From Neoroseomonas alkaliterrae (lineage in GTDB: Bacteria; Pseudomonadota; Alphaproteobacteria; Acetobacterales; Acetobacteraceae): a stretch of 64,000 nt of DNA. The stretch is taken from NCBI RefSeq assembly GCF_014199195.1, contig NZ_JACIJE010000009.1, forward strand, positions 124,001-188,000, given 5' to 3'. Shown here in pieces: positions 11,305-24,575 of the stretch; position 1 is the first letter of the stretch, and each line of letters starts with the position of its first letter. The notes under the pieces were generated by a model. It had not been told where the DNA came from and did not search any database. It was given only the letters and a program-made list of their open reading frames with translations. The position numbers were made by a program, and so were the translations under genes.

Positions 11305-12524
11305 GCGGCCAGCCCCTGCTCGGCGAGGCGCCCGTCGAGACGACGAAGCGCAGCGTCGAGGTCGAGAGCCACACGATCAATTTCGGTCCGCAGCACCCCG
11401 CCGCGCATGGCGTGCTGCGCCTGATCCTCGAGATGAAGGGCGAGGTGGTGGAGCGTGCCGATCCGCATATCGGCCTGCTGCACCGCGGCACCGAGAAGCT
11501 GATCGAGCACAAGACCTACATCCAGGCGCTGCCGTATTTCGACCGGCTCGACTACGTCAGCCCGATGTGCATGGAGCATCCCTTCGCGCTGGCGACGGAG
11601 CGGCTGCTCGGCATCGAGGCGCCGGAGCGGGCGCAGTACATTCGCGTGCTCTTCGCGGAGCTGACGCGCATCCTGAACCACCTGCTGAACATCACGACCT
11701 ATGCGCTCGATTGCGGCGCCATCACGCCCGCCCTCTGGGGCTTCGAACAGCGCGAGACGCTGCTCGAGTTCTACGAGCAGGTCAGCGGCAGCCACTACCA
11801 CGCCAACTACTTCCGCCCGGGCGGCGTGGCGAAGGATCTGCCGCCGGGGCTCGAGGACCGCATCGGCGAATGGGCGCGGAAGTTTCCCGCCTTCATCGAC
11901 GACCTTTCGGGCCTGCTGACCGAGAACCGCATCTTCAAGCAACGCACCGTGGACATCGGCGTGATGACGGCCGAGCAGGCGATGGAGTGGGGCTTCTCCG
12001 GCCCCTGCCTGCGTGCCTCCGGCTGCGCATGGGACCTGCGCAAGGCGCAGCCCTACGACGTCTATGACCGGATGGAGTTCGACGTTCCGGTGGGCACGCG
12101 CGGGGACTGCTACGACCGCTACCTCGTGCGCATGCTCGAGATGCGCGAGAGCCTCAGGATCATCCACCAGTGCCTCAACCAGATGAAGCCTGGCCCGGTG
12201 AAGGTGCTCGACAACAAGATCGCACCGCCGAAGCGCAGCGAGATGAAGCGCTCGATGGAAGCGCTGATCCATCACTTCAAGCTCTACACCGAGGGCTACC
12301 ACGTGCCGGCCGGCAGCACCTACACGGTGACCGAGGCGCCCAAGGGCGAGTTCGGCGTCTATCTCGTGGCGGACGGCACGAACAAGCCGTATCGCTGCAA
12401 GATCCGCGCGCCGGGCTACGCGCATCTGCAGGCGATGGAGGTGCTGTCCAAGGGGCACATGCTGGCCGACGCGGTGGCTGTGATCGGCTCGCTTGACGTG
12501 GTGTTCGGGGAGATCGACCGGTGA
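11301..12524 (+). CDS. nuoD: NADH-quinone oxidoreductase subunit D
   Basis: The 49-kDa subunit that forms most of the quinone-reduction pocket. It is 407 residues, as expected for the unfused form. Visible family motifs are [13 protein letters not shown] near residue 30, [14 protein letters not shown] near 57-70 and a C-terminal DVVFGEIDR ending. The start ATG at 11301 overlaps the nuoC stop (ATGA), and the stop overlaps the nuoE GTG start in the same way (GTGA). Confidence 0.97.
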   Translation: MSGQPLLGEAPVETTKRSVEVESHTINFGPQHPAAHGVLRLILEMKGEVVERADPHIGLLHRGTEKLIEHKTYIQALPYFDRLDYVSPMCMEHPFALATERLLGIEAPERAQYIRVLFAELTRILNHLLNITTYALDCGAITPALWGFEQRETLLEFYEQVSGSHYHANYFRPGGVAKDLPPGLEDRIGEWARKFPAFIDDLSGLLTENRIFKQRTVDIGVMTAEQAMEWGFSGPCLRASGCAWDLRKAQPYDVYDRMEFDVPVGTRGDCYDRYLVRMLEMRESLRIIHQCLNQMKPGPVKVLDNKIAPPKRSEMKRSMEALIHHFKLYTEGYHVPAGSTYTVTEAPKGEFGVYLVADGTNKPYRCKIRAPGYAHLQAMEVLSKGHMLADAVAVIGSLDVVFGEIDR

Positions 12525-13141
12525 GCGCGCCGCAGCACGAGGAACCCGCCTCCTTCGCCTTCGATGCGGAGAGCGAGGCGAAGATCGCGACGATCATCCG
12601 GCGCTACCCCGAGGGCAAGCAGGCCTCGGCGGTGATCCCTCTGCTCTACGTCGCGCAGAAGCAGATGGGGCGGCAGACGGGCAGCGCCTGGGTCCCGCGC
12701 GTGGCGATGGACGTGATCGCGGAGCGGCTCGGCATGCCGCCGATCCGCGTCTATGAGGTCGCGACCTTCTACTTCATGTTCAACACGCGACCGATCGGCC
12801 GCTATCACCTGCAGGTCTGCGGCACCACGCCCTGCATGCTGCGCGGGTCGGACGAGGTGCTGCGCGCCTGCAAGGATGCCGGCGGCCTCAAGGGCTACGG
12901 CGACACCAGCGCGGACGGCAATTTCACGCTCACCGAGGTCGAGTGCCTCGGCGCCTGCGTGAACGCGCCGGTGCTGCAGGTGGACGACGACTACTACGAG
13001 GACCTCGACTACGAGAGCACGGTCAGGCTGATCGAGGCGCTGAAGCGCGGCGAGCGGCCGAAGCCGGGCAGCGCGATCGGGCGCCATTCGAGCGAGGCCG
13101 CCGGCGGCGCGACTGCGCTGACGGGCGCGGAGCAGGACTGA
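12521..13141 (+). CDS. nuoE: NADH-quinone oxidoreductase subunit E
   Basis: The 24-kDa subunit of the NADH dehydrogenase module, carrying a thioredoxin-like [2Fe-2S] cluster (N1a). The four cysteines are seen in CGTTPCML (about residues 102-107) and [10 protein letters not shown] (about 144-148). It is 206 residues with a low-complexity C-terminal tail rich in Gly/Ala/Ser that is probably not structured. The start is GTG at 12521, overlapping the nuoD stop. nuoF begins 3 bp after its stop. Confidence 0.95.
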   Translation: MSAPQHEEPASFAFDAESEAKIATIIRRYPEGKQASAVIPLLYVAQKQMGRQTGSAWVPRVAMDVIAERLGMPPIRVYEVATFYFMFNTRPIGRYHLQVCGTTPCMLRGSDEVLRACKDAGGLKGYGDTSADGNFTLTEVECLGACVNAPVLQVDDDYYEDLDYESTVRLIEALKRGERPKPGSAIGRHSSEAAGGATALTGAEQD

Positions 13142-13144
13142 GCC

Positions 13145-14440
<1,296 letters not shown>

Positions 14441-14445
14441 GCGCC

Positions 14446-16473
14446 ATGGCGAAGGTCACGGTCGATGGCATCGAGGTGGAGGTGCCGAACGGCGCCTCCG
14501 TGCTGCAGGCCTGCGAGGCCGCGGGCAAGGAGATCCCGCGCTTCTGCTACCACGAGCGCTTGAGCGTCGCGGGCAATTGCCGCATGTGCCTCGTCGAGGT
14601 GGAGCGCGCGCCGAAGCCGGTCGCCTCCTGCGCCTATCCCGTTGCGGACGGCATGAAGGTGTTCACCGACACGCCGGTGGTGCGCAATGCGCGCCGCGGC
14701 GTGATGGAGTTCCTGCTGATCAACCATCCGCTCGACTGCCCGATCTGCGATCAGGGCGGCGAGTGCGACCTGCAGGACCAGGCCTACGCCTACGGCCACG
14801 ACACCTCGCGCTACGGCGAGCCGAAGCGCGCGGTGAAGGACAAGGACATCGGGCCGCTCATCAAGACCGTGATGACGCGCTGCATCCAGTGCACGCGCTG
14901 CGTCCGCTTCGCCGCCGAGGTCGCCGGAACGCCCGAACTGGGCGGCACCAACCGCGGCGAGAACATGGAGATCGGCACCTATGTCGAGAAGGCGCTGACC
15001 TCCGAGCTCTCCGGCAACCTGATCGACATCTGCCCGGTCGGTGCGCTGACGTCGCGGCCCTACGCCTTCGTGTCGCGCCCCTGGGAACTGACCAAGACGG
15101 ACAGCATCGACGTGCTGGACGCTGTCGGCGCGAATATCCGCGTGGATGCGCGCGGGCCGGAGGTGCTTCGCATCATCCCCCGCATCAACGAGGCGGTGAA
15201 CGAGGAGTGGATGGCCGATCGCGGCCGCTTCTCCTTCGACGGGCTGAAGCGGCGGCGGCTCGATCGCCCCTGGGTGCGCAAGGACGGCAAGCTGGTCGCG
15301 GCGACTTGGCCGGAGGCCTTCGCGGCCATCGCGACCAGGCTCGCCGCGCTCCCGCCCGAGCGCATCGGCGCGATCGCCGGGGCGCTGGCCGATGCCGAGA
15401 GCACGCTCGTGCTGAAGGAGCTGATGGCCGCCTACGGCTCGAACAACCTCGACTGCCGGGACGATTTCGCGGCGATCGACGCGGGCCGCCCGGATTTCTG
15501 GCGCTTCAACACCACCATCGCCGGGATCGAGGAGGCGGACGCGCTGCTCATCATCGGCAGCGACGTGCGGCGCGAGGCGCCGGTGCTGAACGCCCGCATC
15601 CGCAAGCGCTGGACGGCCGGCAAGTTCCCTGTCGGCTTCGTCGGGCCGCGCGGGGTGGACCTGACCTATCCGGCCCGGCATATGGGGGAGGGGCCTGCGG
15701 CGATGCGCGCCTTCTCCGAAACCCTGAAGGCCGCGCAGAAGCCGATGATCATCCTCGGCCGCGGCGCTCTGCGGCGGCCGGACGGTCCGGCGGTGCTTGC
15801 TGCGGCGTGGTCGCTCGCCGCCGATGTCGGCGCGCTGAAGCCCGATTGGCACGGCTTCAACCTTCTGCACCTGTTCGGCGGGCAGGTCGGCGCACTGGAA
15901 CTCGGCTTCGTCAGCGGCAAGCCGCTGGCGGAGATGCTTGCCGGCGGCGTCGGCGCGCTGTGGCTGCTGAATGCCGACGGCTTCGATCCCGCGCGCATCG
16001 CCGCCGACACCTTCGTGATCTACCAGGGCCATCACGGGGATGCGATGGCCTCTCGCGCCGATGTCATCCTGCCGGGAGCGGCCTACACCGAGAAGGACGC
16101 GACCTGGGTCAATACGGAGGGCCGCGCCCAGCGCGGGCATCGCGCGATCTTCCCGCCCGGCGAGGCGAAGGAGGATTGGCGCATCATCCGCGCCTTCAGC
16201 GAAGGCGTGGGCAAGGCGCTGCCCTATGACGACATCGGCGCCATCCGCGCCCGGCTTGCGGAGGTGAGCCCTGTCTTCGCCCGCGTGGGCGAAGTGGCGC
16301 GCACAGGCTGCGCGGACATCACCGGTCCGGCTGCCGGCGGTGAGGTGTCGGATGCGCCCTTCGTGCTGCCGATCCCGGTCTACCACCAGGCCGACGTGAT
16401 CAGCCGCGCCTCCGAGGTGATGGCCACCTGTGCCGCGGTCTATGGGCCGCAGCCGGCCCTGGCGGCGGAGTGA
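14446..16473 (+). CDS. nuoG: NADH-quinone oxidoreductase subunit G
   Basis: Largest peripheral subunit, which relays electrons through several iron-sulfur clusters. The start at 14446 gives 675 residues. The N-terminal [2Fe-2S] domain shows [15 protein letters not shown] and a later Cys. The HxxxCxxCxxxxxC motif is seen as [14 protein letters not shown], and a [4Fe-4S] set as CIQCTRC...CPVG. A molybdopterin-oxidoreductase-like domain without its cofactor role makes up the C-terminal two thirds. A longer in-frame ORF from 14191 only covers nuoF. Confidence 0.96.
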   Translation: MAKVTVDGIEVEVPNGASVLQACEAAGKEIPRFCYHERLSVAGNCRMCLVEVERAPKPVASCAYPVADGMKVFTDTPVVRNARRGVMEFLLINHPLDCPICDQGGECDLQDQAYAYGHDTSRYGEPKRAVKDKDIGPLIKTVMTRCIQCTRCVRFAAEVAGTPELGGTNRGENMEIGTYVEKALTSELSGNLIDICPVGALTSRPYAFVSRPWELTKTDSIDVLDAVGANIRVDARGPEVLRIIPRINEAVNEEWMADRGRFSFDGLKRRRLDRPWVRKDGKLVAATWPEAFAAIATRLAALPPERIGAIAGALADAESTLVLKELMAAYGSNNLDCRDDFAAIDAGRPDFWRFNTTIAGIEEADALLIIGSDVRREAPVLNARIRKRWTAGKFPVGFVGPRGVDLTYPARHMGEGPAAMRAFSETLKAAQKPMIILGRGALRRPDGPAVLAAAWSLAADVGALKPDWHGFNLLHLFGGQVGALELGFVSGKPLAEMLAGGVGALWLLNADGFDPARIAADTFVIYQGHHGDAMASRADVILPGAAYTEKDATWVNTEGRAQRGHRAIFPPGEAKEDWRIIRAFSEGVGKALPYDDIGAIRARLAEVSPVFARVGEVARTGCADITGPAAGGEVSDAPFVLPIPVYHQADVISRASEVMATCAAVYGPQPALAAE

Positions 16474-16477
16474 GGCC

Positions 16478-17488
16478 ATGGATTTCTTCTTCAACCATCC
16501 GCTCGGGATCCTGATCCTCACCGTCGTGAAGGCGCTCGCCTTGCTGGTGCCGCTGCTGATCGGCGTCGCCTACCTGACCTATGCCGAGCGCAAGGTGCTG
16601 GCCGCCATGCAGCTCCGCAAGGGTCCGAATGTCGTCGGTCCCTTCGGGCTGTTCCAGCCCTTCGCGGACGCGATCAAGATGCTGATGAAGGAGACGATCG
16701 TGCCGACCGGCGCGAACCGCCTCCTGTTCCTGTTCGCGCCGATGCTGACCTTCATGCTGGCGATGCTGGCCTGGGCCGTCATCCCGGTGAACGACGGCTG
16801 GGCGATCGCCGACATCAATGTCGGCATCCTTTACCTCTTCGCGATCTCGAGCCTCGGCGTCTATGGCGTGATCATCGCGGGCTGGGCGTCCAACTCGAAA
16901 TACGCCTTCCTCGGCGCGCTGCGCTCGGCGGCGCAGATGGTCTCCTACGAAGTCAGCATGGGTTTCGTGATCGTGACCGTGCTGCTCTGCGTCGGCTCGC
17001 TGAACCTGACCGAGATCGTCCGGGCGCAGCAGAATGTCTGGTTCGTCATTCCGCTGTTCCCGATGTTCGTGATCTTCTTCATCTCGACCCTTGCGGAGAC
17101 GAACCGCGCGCCCTTCGACCTGCCGGAGGGCGAGTCCGAACTCGTGGCCGGCTTCTTCGTGGAATACAGCTCGATGTCCTTCGCGCTGTTCTTCCTCGGG
17201 GAATACGCGAACATGATCCTGATGTCGGCGCTCACGACCATCCTGTTCCTCGGGGGATGGCTGCCGCCGATCGACATCGCGCCCTTCAACTGGGTGCCCG
17301 GGCCGGTCTGGTTCGTGCTCAAGATCTGCTTCTGCCTGTTCGTGTTCATCTGGGTCCGCGCGACCTTCCCGCGCTACCGCTACGACCAGCTCATGCGCCT
17401 CGGCTGGAAGGTGTTCCTGCCCTTCTCGCTCGCCTGGCTCGTGCTGACCGCGGCGGTGCTGAAGCTGACCGGCTGGCTGCCGGCTTGA
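16478..17488 (+). CDS. nuoH: NADH-quinone oxidoreductase subunit H
   Basis: Membrane subunit that joins the quinone cavity to the proton-pumping arm. It is 336 residues with eight or so hydrophobic segments. The conserved cytoplasmic loops [19 protein letters not shown] (from about residue 35) and [18 protein letters not shown] are both intact, including the acidic residues needed for quinone-coupled proton movement. The start chosen is ATG 16478, five bases after the nuoG stop; the ORF reaching back to 16430 overlaps nuoG. Confidence 0.97.
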   Translation: MDFFFNHPLGILILTVVKALALLVPLLIGVAYLTYAERKVLAAMQLRKGPNVVGPFGLFQPFADAIKMLMKETIVPTGANRLLFLFAPMLTFMLAMLAWAVIPVNDGWAIADINVGILYLFAISSLGVYGVIIAGWASNSKYAFLGALRSAAQMVSYEVSMGFVIVTVLLCVGSLNLTEIVRAQQNVWFVIPLFPMFVIFFISTLAETNRAPFDLPEGESELVAGFFVEYSSMSFALFFLGEYANMILMSALTTILFLGGWLPPIDIAPFNWVPGPVWFVLKICFCLFVFIWVRATFPRYRYDQLMRLGWKVFLPFSLAWLVLTAAVLKLTGWLPA

Positions 17489-17501
17489 TGGGGTCCTGAC
17501 C

Positions 17502-17990
17502 ATGGCCGCTCTCGACCGCGTCGCGCGCAGCCTGCTGCTCTCCGAGCTCGTCTCGGGGATGGCGCTGACGCTCAAGTACTTCTTCAAGAAGAAGGTGACG
17601 CTGAACTACCCCTATGAGCGCGGGCCGCTGGGGCCGCGCTTCAAGGGCGAGCACGCGCTGCGCCGCTACCCGAACGGCGAGGAGCGCTGCATCGCCTGCA
17701 AGCTGTGCGAGGCCGTCTGCCCGGCCCAGGCCATCACCATCGAGGCCGAGCCGCGCGAGGACGGATCCCGCCGGACCACGCGCTACGACATCGACATGAC
17801 GAAGTGCATCTATTGCGGCCTCTGCGAGGAGGCCTGCCCGGTGGATGCCATCGTCGAGGGGCCGAACATGGAATTCGCCGCCGAGACGCGCGAGGAACTG
17901 ATCTACACCAAGGAGAAGCTCCTCGATAACGGCGACCGCTGGGAGCCGATGCTCGCCGAGCGGCTGCGCCTCGACGCGCCCTACCGGTGA
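17502..17990 (+). CDS. nuoI: NADH-quinone oxidoreductase subunit I
   Basis: Ferredoxin-like subunit with clusters N6a and N6b, sitting between NuoG and NuoB. It is 162 residues. Two complete CxxCxxCxxxCP motifs are present: [12 protein letters not shown] at about 66-77 and [12 protein letters not shown] at about 105-116. An amphipathic N-terminal helix (LALTLKYFF-like) lies on the membrane surface. nuoJ starts 7 bp downstream. Confidence 0.97.
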   Translation: MAALDRVARSLLLSELVSGMALTLKYFFKKKVTLNYPYERGPLGPRFKGEHALRRYPNGEERCIACKLCEAVCPAQAITIEAEPREDGSRRTTRYDIDMTKCIYCGLCEEACPVDAIVEGPNMEFAAETREELIYTKEKLLDNGDRWEPMLAERLRLDAPYR

Positions 17991-17997
17991 GCGTGCG

Positions 17998-18678
17998 ATG
18001 ATCGCTGCCCTGGCCTTCTACGCCTTCGCCGCCATCCTGATCGCCTCCGCGGTCATGGTGGTCACCGCGCGCAACCCGGTCCATGCGGTGCTGTTCCTCA
18101 TCCTCGCCTTCTTCAACGCGGCGGGGCTGTTCCTGATCGCGGGCGCCGAGTTCCTCGCGATGATCCTCGTCATCGTCTATGTCGGGGCGGTCGCGGTTCT
18201 GTTCCTCTTTGTCGTGATGATGCTGGACATCGACTTCGCGCAGTTGCGCGAGGGCTTCCAGCGCTACGCGCCGTTCGGTGCCGTCATCGGCGGCATCCTG
18301 CTCATCGAGCTCTTCATGGCCGTCACAGTCTGGCGCTTCGCGCCGGAGGCGGCGACGCTGCGCCTCAACCCGAACCCGGAAGGCGTGACCAATGCCGAAG
18401 CGCTCGGGCGCATCCTCTACACGGACTACATCTACCTCTTCCAGGCGGCCGGCCTGATCCTCCTGGTCGCCATGATCGGCGCCATCGTCCTCACGCTGCG
18501 AGACCGGCCGGGCACGCGGCGGCAGGACATCGCGGCGCAGGTCTCGCGCTCCGGCAGCGTCTCCGTGCGGAGGGTGCCGCTCGGCGCCGGCCTCAAGGAG
18601 ATCGGCATCGAGCGCCCGCCCTCGCCTGAGGAGACGGCCCCCAAGCCCATCGAACACCATCACGGGGGGCATCACTGA
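17998..18678 (+). CDS. nuoJ: NADH-quinone oxidoreductase subunit J
   Basis: Membrane subunit near the quinone channel; its transmembrane helix 3 takes part in coupling. It has 226 residues and five hydrophobic segments. The [20 protein letters not shown] and [17 protein letters not shown] stretches are characteristic. The hydrophilic C-terminal tail, ending in a His/Gly-rich segment (EHHHGGHH), is longer than in E. coli. Its TGA overlaps the first ATG of nuoK by one base. Confidence 0.95.
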   Translation: MIAALAFYAFAAILIASAVMVVTARNPVHAVLFLILAFFNAAGLFLIAGAEFLAMILVIVYVGAVAVLFLFVVMMLDIDFAQLREGFQRYAPFGAVIGGILLIELFMAVTVWRFAPEAATLRLNPNPEGVTNAEALGRILYTDYIYLFQAAGLILLVAMIGAIVLTLRDRPGTRRQDIAAQVSRSGSVSVRRVPLGAGLKEIGIERPPSPEETAPKPIEHHHGGHH

Positions 18679-18989
18679 TGATGGCCGTCTCGCTCGCCCA
18701 CTACCTGACCGTCTCGGCGATCCTGCTCGTTCTCGGGGTGTTCGGCATCTTCCTCAACCGGAAGAACGTCATCGTCATCCTGATGTCGGTCGAGCTGATG
18801 CTGCTGGCGGTGAACCTGAACCTCGTGGCCTTCTCCGCCGCGCTGAACGACCTGACCGGCCAGGTGTTCACCATGTTCATCCTGACCGTCGCGGCAGCCG
18901 AGGCCGCGATCGGGCTCGCCATCGTTGTCATCTACTTCCGCAACCGCGGAACCATCGAGGTCGAGGACATCTCGACCCTGAAGGGCTGA
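18678..18989 (+). CDS. nuoK: NADH-quinone oxidoreductase subunit K
   Basis: Small membrane subunit related to MrpC that contributes a proton path. It is 103 residues with three transmembrane helices. The conserved membrane glutamates appear in [10 protein letters not shown] (about residue 38) and AAEAAIGLA (about residue 74). Two consecutive ATGs (18678 and 18681) are possible starts; the first overlaps the nuoJ stop. nuoL follows 4 bp after the stop. Confidence 0.95.
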   Translation: MMAVSLAHYLTVSAILLVLGVFGIFLNRKNVIVILMSVELMLLAVNLNLVAFSAALNDLTGQVFTMFILTVAAAEAAIGLAIVVIYFRNRGTIEVEDISTLKG

Positions 18990-18993
18990 GCGC

Positions 18994-20910
18994 ATGTTCG
19001 TCGGCGCCGTCTTCTTCCCGCTGCTGGGTGCGAGCATCGCGGGCCTCTTCGGCCGCTGGATCGGCGATCGCGCCGCGCAGATGGCCACCATCATCTGCAT
19101 GGTGCTTGCCGCCATCTGCGGGCTTGCCGCCTTCTGGCAGGTCGCGCTCGGCCAGGCGCCGAGCACGGTCGAGATCGTGACCTTCCTCGATGTCGGCGGC
19201 TTCGAGGTATCCTGGGCGCTGCGGTACGACACGCTCAGCGCCGTCATGGTCGGGATGGTCACGCTGATCTCGACGCTGATCCACATCTACAGCGTCGGCT
19301 ACATGTCCCACGACCCGGACCGGCCGCGCTTCTTCGCCTATCTCTCGCTGTTCACCTTCATGATGCTGATGCTGGTGACGGCGGACAACCTCGTGCAGCT
19401 CTTCTTCGGCTGGGAGGGGGTTGGCCTCGCCTCCTACCTGCTGATCGGCTTCTGGTACGAGAAGGAGAGCGCCTGCGCCGCGGCGATGAAGGCCTTCATC
19501 GTGAATCGCGTCGGCGACCTCTTCTTCATGCTGGGCCTGGCGCTGACCTTCTGGGTGTTCGGCTCGGTCGAGTTCAGCACCATCTTCGCCTCAGTGGACC
19601 AGCATCGCGGTGCCGCCTTCGCGGGCCTGCCCGCCTACGAGGTCATCTGCGTGCTGCTGTTCCTCGGCGCCTGCGGCAAGTCGGCGCAGCTCGGCCTGCA
19701 CACCTGGCTGCCGGACGCGATGGAGGGCCCGACCCCGGTTTCCGCTCTCATCCACGCGGCGACGATGGTCACCGCCGGCGTGTTCCTCGTCGCGCGGATG
19801 TCGCCGGTCTTCGAATACGCGCCGACCGCGCTGGCGCTGGTGACGGTGGTCGGCGCCTCGACCGCGCTCTTCGCCGCGACGGTCGGCTGCGTGCAGAACG
19901 ACATCAAGCGCATCATCGCTTACTCGACCTGCTCGCAGCTCGGCTACATGTTCTTCGCCGCCGGCGTGGGGGCCTATCAGGGCGCGATCTTCCACCTCTT
20001 CACCCACGCCTTCTTCAAGGCGCTGCTCTTCCTCGGCGCGGGTTCCGTGATCCACGCGATGTCTGACGAGCAGGACATCCGCAAGATGGGCGGCATCTGG
20101 CGCAAGATCCCGATCACCTATGCACTGATGTGGATCGGTTCCCTCGCGCTCGCGGGCGTGCCGTATTTCGCCGGCTACTACTCGAAGGATTTCGTGCTCG
20201 AGGCCGCCTTTGCGGCGAATACCAGCGTCGGCATGTATGCTTTCGTGTGCGGCCTCGCCGCTGCCTTCCTGACGGCCTTCTACTCCTGGCGCCTCATCAT
20301 CCTGACGTTCCACGGCACGCCGCGGGCCGATGCCGAGACGATGGCCCATGTGCATGAGAGCCCGCCCGTGATGATCGTGCCCCTGCTGGTCCTTGCGCTC
20401 GGGGCGGTCGTAACCGGCGCCGTGTTCTACCCCTACTTCGTGGGCTACGAGTGGGGCCAGTTCTGGAACGGCGCCATTGTCAACGCGCCGCACAACCACA
20501 TCATGGAGGCCGCGCACCACGTGCCCTCCTGGGTGCCACTGGCGCCGACCGTGGTGGGGCTCTCGGGAATCGCGCTCGCCTATCTGCTCTACATGCTGGC
20601 GCCGTCCATTCCCGGCAGGCTCGCCGCGAGCTTCGGCGGCGTGTACCGCTTCCTTCTGAACAAGTGGTACTTCGACGAGCTCTATGACGCGATCTTCGTC
20701 CGCCCTGCCCGCGCGCTCGCGCGCGTCCTTTGGCAGACGGCCGATGCCCGCATCATTGACGGCGTGCCCAACGGCGCGGCCTCGCTCGCGGACGACGTGG
20801 CGGGCGGGGCGGTCCGCATCCAGACCGGCCGCGTCGCCTCCTACGCATTCGTCATGATCGCGGGGCTCGCGGTCTTCGTCACACTTCTCGCTTTCGGTGC
20901 CGCACGATGA
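18994..20910 (+). CDS. nuoL: NADH-quinone oxidoreductase subunit L
   Basis: Distal antiporter-like proton-pumping subunit with the long lateral helix. It is 638 residues. The antiporter core is clear: [19 protein letters not shown], the lysine helix near [20 protein letters not shown] and the discontinuous helix around [13 protein letters not shown]. Polytopic over most of its length, with the lateral helix and final transmembrane segment C-terminal. The stop overlaps the nuoM start (ATGA). Confidence 0.97.
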   Translation: MFVGAVFFPLLGASIAGLFGRWIGDRAAQMATIICMVLAAICGLAAFWQVALGQAPSTVEIVTFLDVGGFEVSWALRYDTLSAVMVGMVTLISTLIHIYSVGYMSHDPDRPRFFAYLSLFTFMMLMLVTADNLVQLFFGWEGVGLASYLLIGFWYEKESACAAAMKAFIVNRVGDLFFMLGLALTFWVFGSVEFSTIFASVDQHRGAAFAGLPAYEVICVLLFLGACGKSAQLGLHTWLPDAMEGPTPVSALIHAATMVTAGVFLVARMSPVFEYAPTALALVTVVGASTALFAATVGCVQNDIKRIIAYSTCSQLGYMFFAAGVGAYQGAIFHLFTHAFFKALLFLGAGSVIHAMSDEQDIRKMGGIWRKIPITYALMWIGSLALAGVPYFAGYYSKDFVLEAAFAANTSVGMYAFVCGLAAAFLTAFYSWRLIILTFHGTPRADAETMAHVHESPPVMIVPLLVLALGAVVTGAVFYPYFVGYEWGQFWNGAIVNAPHNHIMEAAHHVPSWVPLAPTVVGLSGIALAYLLYMLAPSIPGRLAASFGGVYRFLLNKWYFDELYDAIFVRPARALARVLWQTADARIIDGVPNGAASLADDVAGGAVRIQTGRVASYAFVMIAGLAVFVTLLAFGAAR

Positions 20911-22418
20911 ACGCCGCCGGCTTCCCGCTGCTCAGCCTACTCACCTTCCTGCCCCTGGCCGGCGCGCTCTTCATCCTGACGCTGCGCGGGGAGGAGAAGG
21001 TCGTCGCCGAGAACGCGCGCTGGACCGCGCTGTGGACCAGCCTGATCGTCTTCGCGCTCTCCCTCATCCTGTGGTTCCGCTTCGACAAGGCGGATCCGGG
21101 CTTCCAGTTCGTCGAGCGCCTCGACTGGCTGGCCGATATCGGCATCACCTACCACATGGGCGTGGACGGCATCTCGGTGCTGTTCGTCCTGCTCTCCACG
21201 CTGCTGACGCCGATCTGCATCCTGGCCTCCTGGGACGCCATCCAGAACCGGGTGCGGGAGTACATGGTCGCCTTCCTCGTCCTCGAGACGATGATGGTCG
21301 GCATGTTCTGCGCGCTCGACTTCATCGTGTTCTACATCTTCTTCGAGGGCGTGCTGATCCCGATGTTCCTCATTATCGGGGTGTGGGGCGGCAAGCGGCG
21401 CGTCTATGCCTCCTTCAAGTTCTTCCTCTACACGCTGCTCGGATCGGTGCTGATGCTGCTCGCGATCCTGCTGCTGTGGTATCGCGCGGGCACCACGGAC
21501 ATCCCCACGCTGTTCCAACATGCCATCCCGCCGGCGCTGCAGACGTGGATCTTCCTCGCCTTCTTCGCCTCCTTCGCGGTGAAGGTACCGATGTGGCCCT
21601 TCCACACCTGGCTGCCGGACGCGCATGTGGAGGCGCCCACGGCCGGCTCGGTCATCCTCGCGGGCGTGCTGCTGAAGATGGGCGCCTACGGCTTCCTGCG
21701 CTTCAGCCTGCCGATGCTGCCCCATGCCAGCGCGGATTTCGCGCCCTTCATCTACGCGCTCTCGATCATCGCGGTGGTCTACACCTCGCTGGTCGCGCTG
21801 GCGCAGGAGGACATGAAGAAGCTCATCGCCTATTCCTCGGTCGCCCATATGGGCATCGTCACGCTGGGCATCTTCACCTTCAACGCGCAGGGGCTTTCGG
21901 GCGCCCTGTTCACGATGCTGTCCCACGGCGTCGTCTCGGGTGCGCTCTTCCTCTGCGTGGGCGTCCTCTACGACCGCGTCCACTCGCGCGAGATCGCGCG
22001 CTACGGCGGTGTCGCGAAGATCATGCCGGCCTACGCCCTGGTCTTCATGCTCTTCACCATGGCCTCGGTCGCGCTGCCCGGCCTCGCTGGGTTCCCGGGC
22101 GAGCTGCTCGTCATCGTCGGCGCGTGGAAGATCAACCCCTGGGTCGCCTTCGGCGCGGCGCTCGGCATGATCCTCGGCGCGGCCTACATGCTCTTCCTCT
22201 ACAAGCGGGTCGCCTTCGGCCGGATCACGCGGGAGGATCTGCGCGGCCTCGCGGACATGTCGCCGCGCGAGCATCTCGTCTTCGCGCCGCTGATTCTGCT
22301 GGCCGTCTGGATGGGCGTCCATCCGCAGTCCTTCCTCTCCTTCTTCGAGGCCTCGGTGAACGCGCTGGTGGTGCGCCACGAGGCGGCTCTTGCGGCCACC
22401 CGCCTGGCCGGGATGTGA
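20907..22418 (+). CDS. nuoM: NADH-quinone oxidoreductase subunit M
   Basis: Central antiporter-like proton-pumping subunit. It is 503 residues with about 14 transmembrane helices. Conserved features include the essential glutamate helix [17 protein letters not shown], the lysine in [18 protein letters not shown] and [18 protein letters not shown]. It overlaps nuoL by 4 bp and nuoN starts 4 bp after its stop. Confidence 0.97.
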   Translation: MNAAGFPLLSLLTFLPLAGALFILTLRGEEKVVAENARWTALWTSLIVFALSLILWFRFDKADPGFQFVERLDWLADIGITYHMGVDGISVLFVLLSTLLTPICILASWDAIQNRVREYMVAFLVLETMMVGMFCALDFIVFYIFFEGVLIPMFLIIGVWGGKRRVYASFKFFLYTLLGSVLMLLAILLLWYRAGTTDIPTLFQHAIPPALQTWIFLAFFASFAVKVPMWPFHTWLPDAHVEAPTAGSVILAGVLLKMGAYGFLRFSLPMLPHASADFAPFIYALSIIAVVYTSLVALAQEDMKKLIAYSSVAHMGIVTLGIFTFNAQGLSGALFTMLSHGVVSGALFLCVGVLYDRVHSREIARYGGVAKIMPAYALVFMLFTMASVALPGLAGFPGELLVIVGAWKINPWVAFGAALGMILGAAYMLFLYKRVAFGRITREDLRGLADMSPREHLVFAPLILLAVWMGVHPQSFLSFFEASVNALVVRHEAALAATRLAGM

Positions 22419-22422
22419 ACCG

Positions 22423-23844
22423 ATGAACTGGACCCTCGCCCTGCCGGAGATCGTGCTCGCGCTCTCCGGCCTCGCCATCCTCGGCGTCGGCGTCCTGCCG
22501 CGGCGGGACACCTACGATGCGAGCTGCATGGCCACGATCGGCGCCTTCATCCTCACCGGGGCGCTGGTGCTCGGCTCGCCCGAAGGCACGGCCTTCGGAG
22601 GGCAGATCGTCTCGGATGCCTTCACGCGGTTCATGAAGCTCTTCACCCTCGGCGGCGCGGCGCTCGCGCTGCTGCTTTCGCTCGAATGGAACCGGGCGGA
22701 AGGGATCGCGCGCTTCGAGTATCCGGTGCTGGTGCTCTTCGCCACGCTCGGCATGCTCGTGATGATCTCGGCGAACGACCTCATGAGCCTCTACATGGGG
22801 CTCGAGCTGCTCTCGCTCTCGCTCTATGTCCTCGCCTCCTTCGACCGCGACAATGCCCGCAGCGCGGAGGCAGGCCTCAAGTACTTCGTGCTCGGCGCGC
22901 TCTCCTCGGGCCTCATGCTCTACGGCATGTCCCTCGTCTATGGCTTCGCCGGCACCACCAACTTCGACCGCCTGGCCGATGCCATGGCCACCCCGGCGAA
23001 CGTCTCCTCGGGCGTGATCGTCGGCATGGTGTTCATGATCGCCGGCTTCACCTTCAAGGTCGCGGCGGTGCCCTTCCACATGTGGACGCCCGACGTCTAC
23101 GAGGGCGCGCCCTCGAGCGTCGTCGCCTACTTCGCCACCGCGACCAAGGTCGGCGCCATCGCCGTCATCGTCCGTGTCATGGCCGGCCCCTTCGGCAGCC
23201 TGGCGGACCAGTGGCAGCAGGTGCTGATGCTCTCCTCGCTCGCCTCCATGGTGCTCGGCGCCTTCGCCGCCCTGCGGCAGGAGAACATCAAGCGCCTGAT
23301 GGCCTATTCCTGGATCAGCCACACGGGCTTCGTGATGATGGGCCTCGCCGCCGGCGGCGATGCGGGCCTGCGCGGCGTCATCCTCTACACGCCGATCTAC
23401 CTTCTCATGAGCCTCGGCGCCTTCGCCGTGATCGTCGCGATGCGGCGGCAGGGCAGGGCGGTCGAGACGGTGGGCGACCTTGCCGGCCTCGCCAGGACCG
23501 ATCTCGGCATGGCGGTCTGGATGGCCATCTTCATGTTCTCCATGGCCGGCATCCCGCCGCTCGCGGGCTTCTTCGCCAAGGTCTTCGTCTTCAAGGCGGC
23601 GATCGACGCCGGGCTCTGGACGCTCGCCGTCGTCGGCGTGCTTGCCTCGGTCGTCTCGGCCTTCTACTACCTGCGCATCGTCAAGGTGATGTTCTTCGAC
23701 GAGCCGGCCGGCGCGCTCGATGTCCGCCCCACGGGCGCCTCCTTCGTGATGGCGAGCACCGGCCTGTTCAACGCGCTCTTCTTCCTCTGGCCCGCGCCGC
23801 TCGTCGCCGCCGCGCAGGCCGCCGCCGCCGCGCTCCTGGGGTGA
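22423..23844 (+). CDS. nuoN: NADH-quinone oxidoreductase subunit N
   Basis: Proximal antiporter-like proton-pumping subunit and last gene of the complex I operon. It is 473 residues from the ATG at 22423. Family motifs include LYMGLELLSLSLYVLAS, FKVAAVPFHMWTPDVYEGAP and IKRLMAYSWISHTGF. A slightly longer in-frame start at 22390 overlaps nuoM and is not preferred. The TGA at 23842-23844 overlaps the GTG start of birA, tying the biotin ligase gene to the nuo transcript. Confidence 0.96.
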   Translation: MNWTLALPEIVLALSGLAILGVGVLPRRDTYDASCMATIGAFILTGALVLGSPEGTAFGGQIVSDAFTRFMKLFTLGGAALALLLSLEWNRAEGIARFEYPVLVLFATLGMLVMISANDLMSLYMGLELLSLSLYVLASFDRDNARSAEAGLKYFVLGALSSGLMLYGMSLVYGFAGTTNFDRLADAMATPANVSSGVIVGMVFMIAGFTFKVAAVPFHMWTPDVYEGAPSSVVAYFATATKVGAIAVIVRVMAGPFGSLADQWQQVLMLSSLASMVLGAFAALRQENIKRLMAYSWISHTGFVMMGLAAGGDAGLRGVILYTPIYLLMSLGAFAVIVAMRRQGRAVETVGDLAGLARTDLGMAVWMAIFMFSMAGIPPLAGFFAKVFVFKAAIDAGLWTLAVVGVLASVVSAFYYLRIVKVMFFDEPAGALDVRPTGASFVMASTGLFNALFFLWPAPLVAAAQAAAAALLG

Positions 23845-24572
23845 GCGGCGCAGCCTTCCGCCTCCGCGTCCACGAGGCGCTGCCCAGCACCTCGGATCTC
23901 GTCCTGCGCCTGGCCGAGGCCGGCGAGCCCGAGGGCCTCGCCGTCCTCGCGCGCCGTCAGACGGCCGGGCGCGGCACCCAGGGCCGCGCCTGGGAAGGGC
24001 GCGCGGGCAATCTCCATCTCAGCGTCCTGCTCCGCCCGTCCGAGCCCATGCGCCATGCCCCGCAATGGGGCCTGCTCGCGGCCGTCGCGCTCGCCGATGC
24101 GGTCGCGGACTACCTGCCCGATCCGGCTGTGCTCCGCCTCAAATGGCCCAATGACCTGCTGCTGAACGGCGCCAAGGCCGCGGGCATCCTGGCCGAGGCC
24201 GCGGCCGGCCCGGATTCGCGCATCGCTTGGCTCAGCCTCGGCTTCGGCGTGAACCTTGCCCATGCGCCCGAGGTGCCGGGCCGCGCCACCGCCTGCCTCG
24301 CCGATGCCGGCATCGCCGCGCCCGCGCCCGAGGCCTTCGCCCAACGCCTGCTCGCCGCCCTCGCGCGCCGCCGGCGCGAGAGGCTGCTCGAGGGCTTCGG
24401 CCCGATCCGCGCCGCCTGGATGGCCCGCGGGCCGGCGCTCGACACGCTGCTGGCCGTGCATCGGGGCGGCTGCGAGATCGCCGGACGTTTCGCGGGCCTC
24501 GCCGAGGATGGCAGCCTGCTGCTCGCCAGCGGCGGCCGCATCCACGCCGTCGCCTCGGGGGAGGTCACCTGA
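23841..24572 (+). CDS. birA: Biotin--[acetyl-CoA-carboxylase] ligase
   Basis: Activates biotin with ATP and attaches it to the biotin carrier of acetyl-CoA carboxylase and related enzymes. It is 243 residues from the GTG at 23841. The biotinyl-AMP site GRGTQGRAWEG is near residues 37-47 and the conserved KWPNDLLLNGAKAAGILAE segment near 100-118. There is no N-terminal helix-turn-helix, so unlike E. coli BirA it should be a ligase only, not a repressor. It overlaps nuoN by 4 bp and coaX starts 3 bp downstream. Confidence 0.93.
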   Translation: MSGAAFRLRVHEALPSTSDLVLRLAEAGEPEGLAVLARRQTAGRGTQGRAWEGRAGNLHLSVLLRPSEPMRHAPQWGLLAAVALADAVADYLPDPAVLRLKWPNDLLLNGAKAAGILAEAAAGPDSRIAWLSLGFGVNLAHAPEVPGRATACLADAGIAAPAPEAFAQRLLAALARRRRERLLEGFGPIRAAWMARGPALDTLLAVHRGGCEIAGRFAGLAEDGSLLLASGGRIHAVASGEVT

Positions 24573-24575
24573 GCC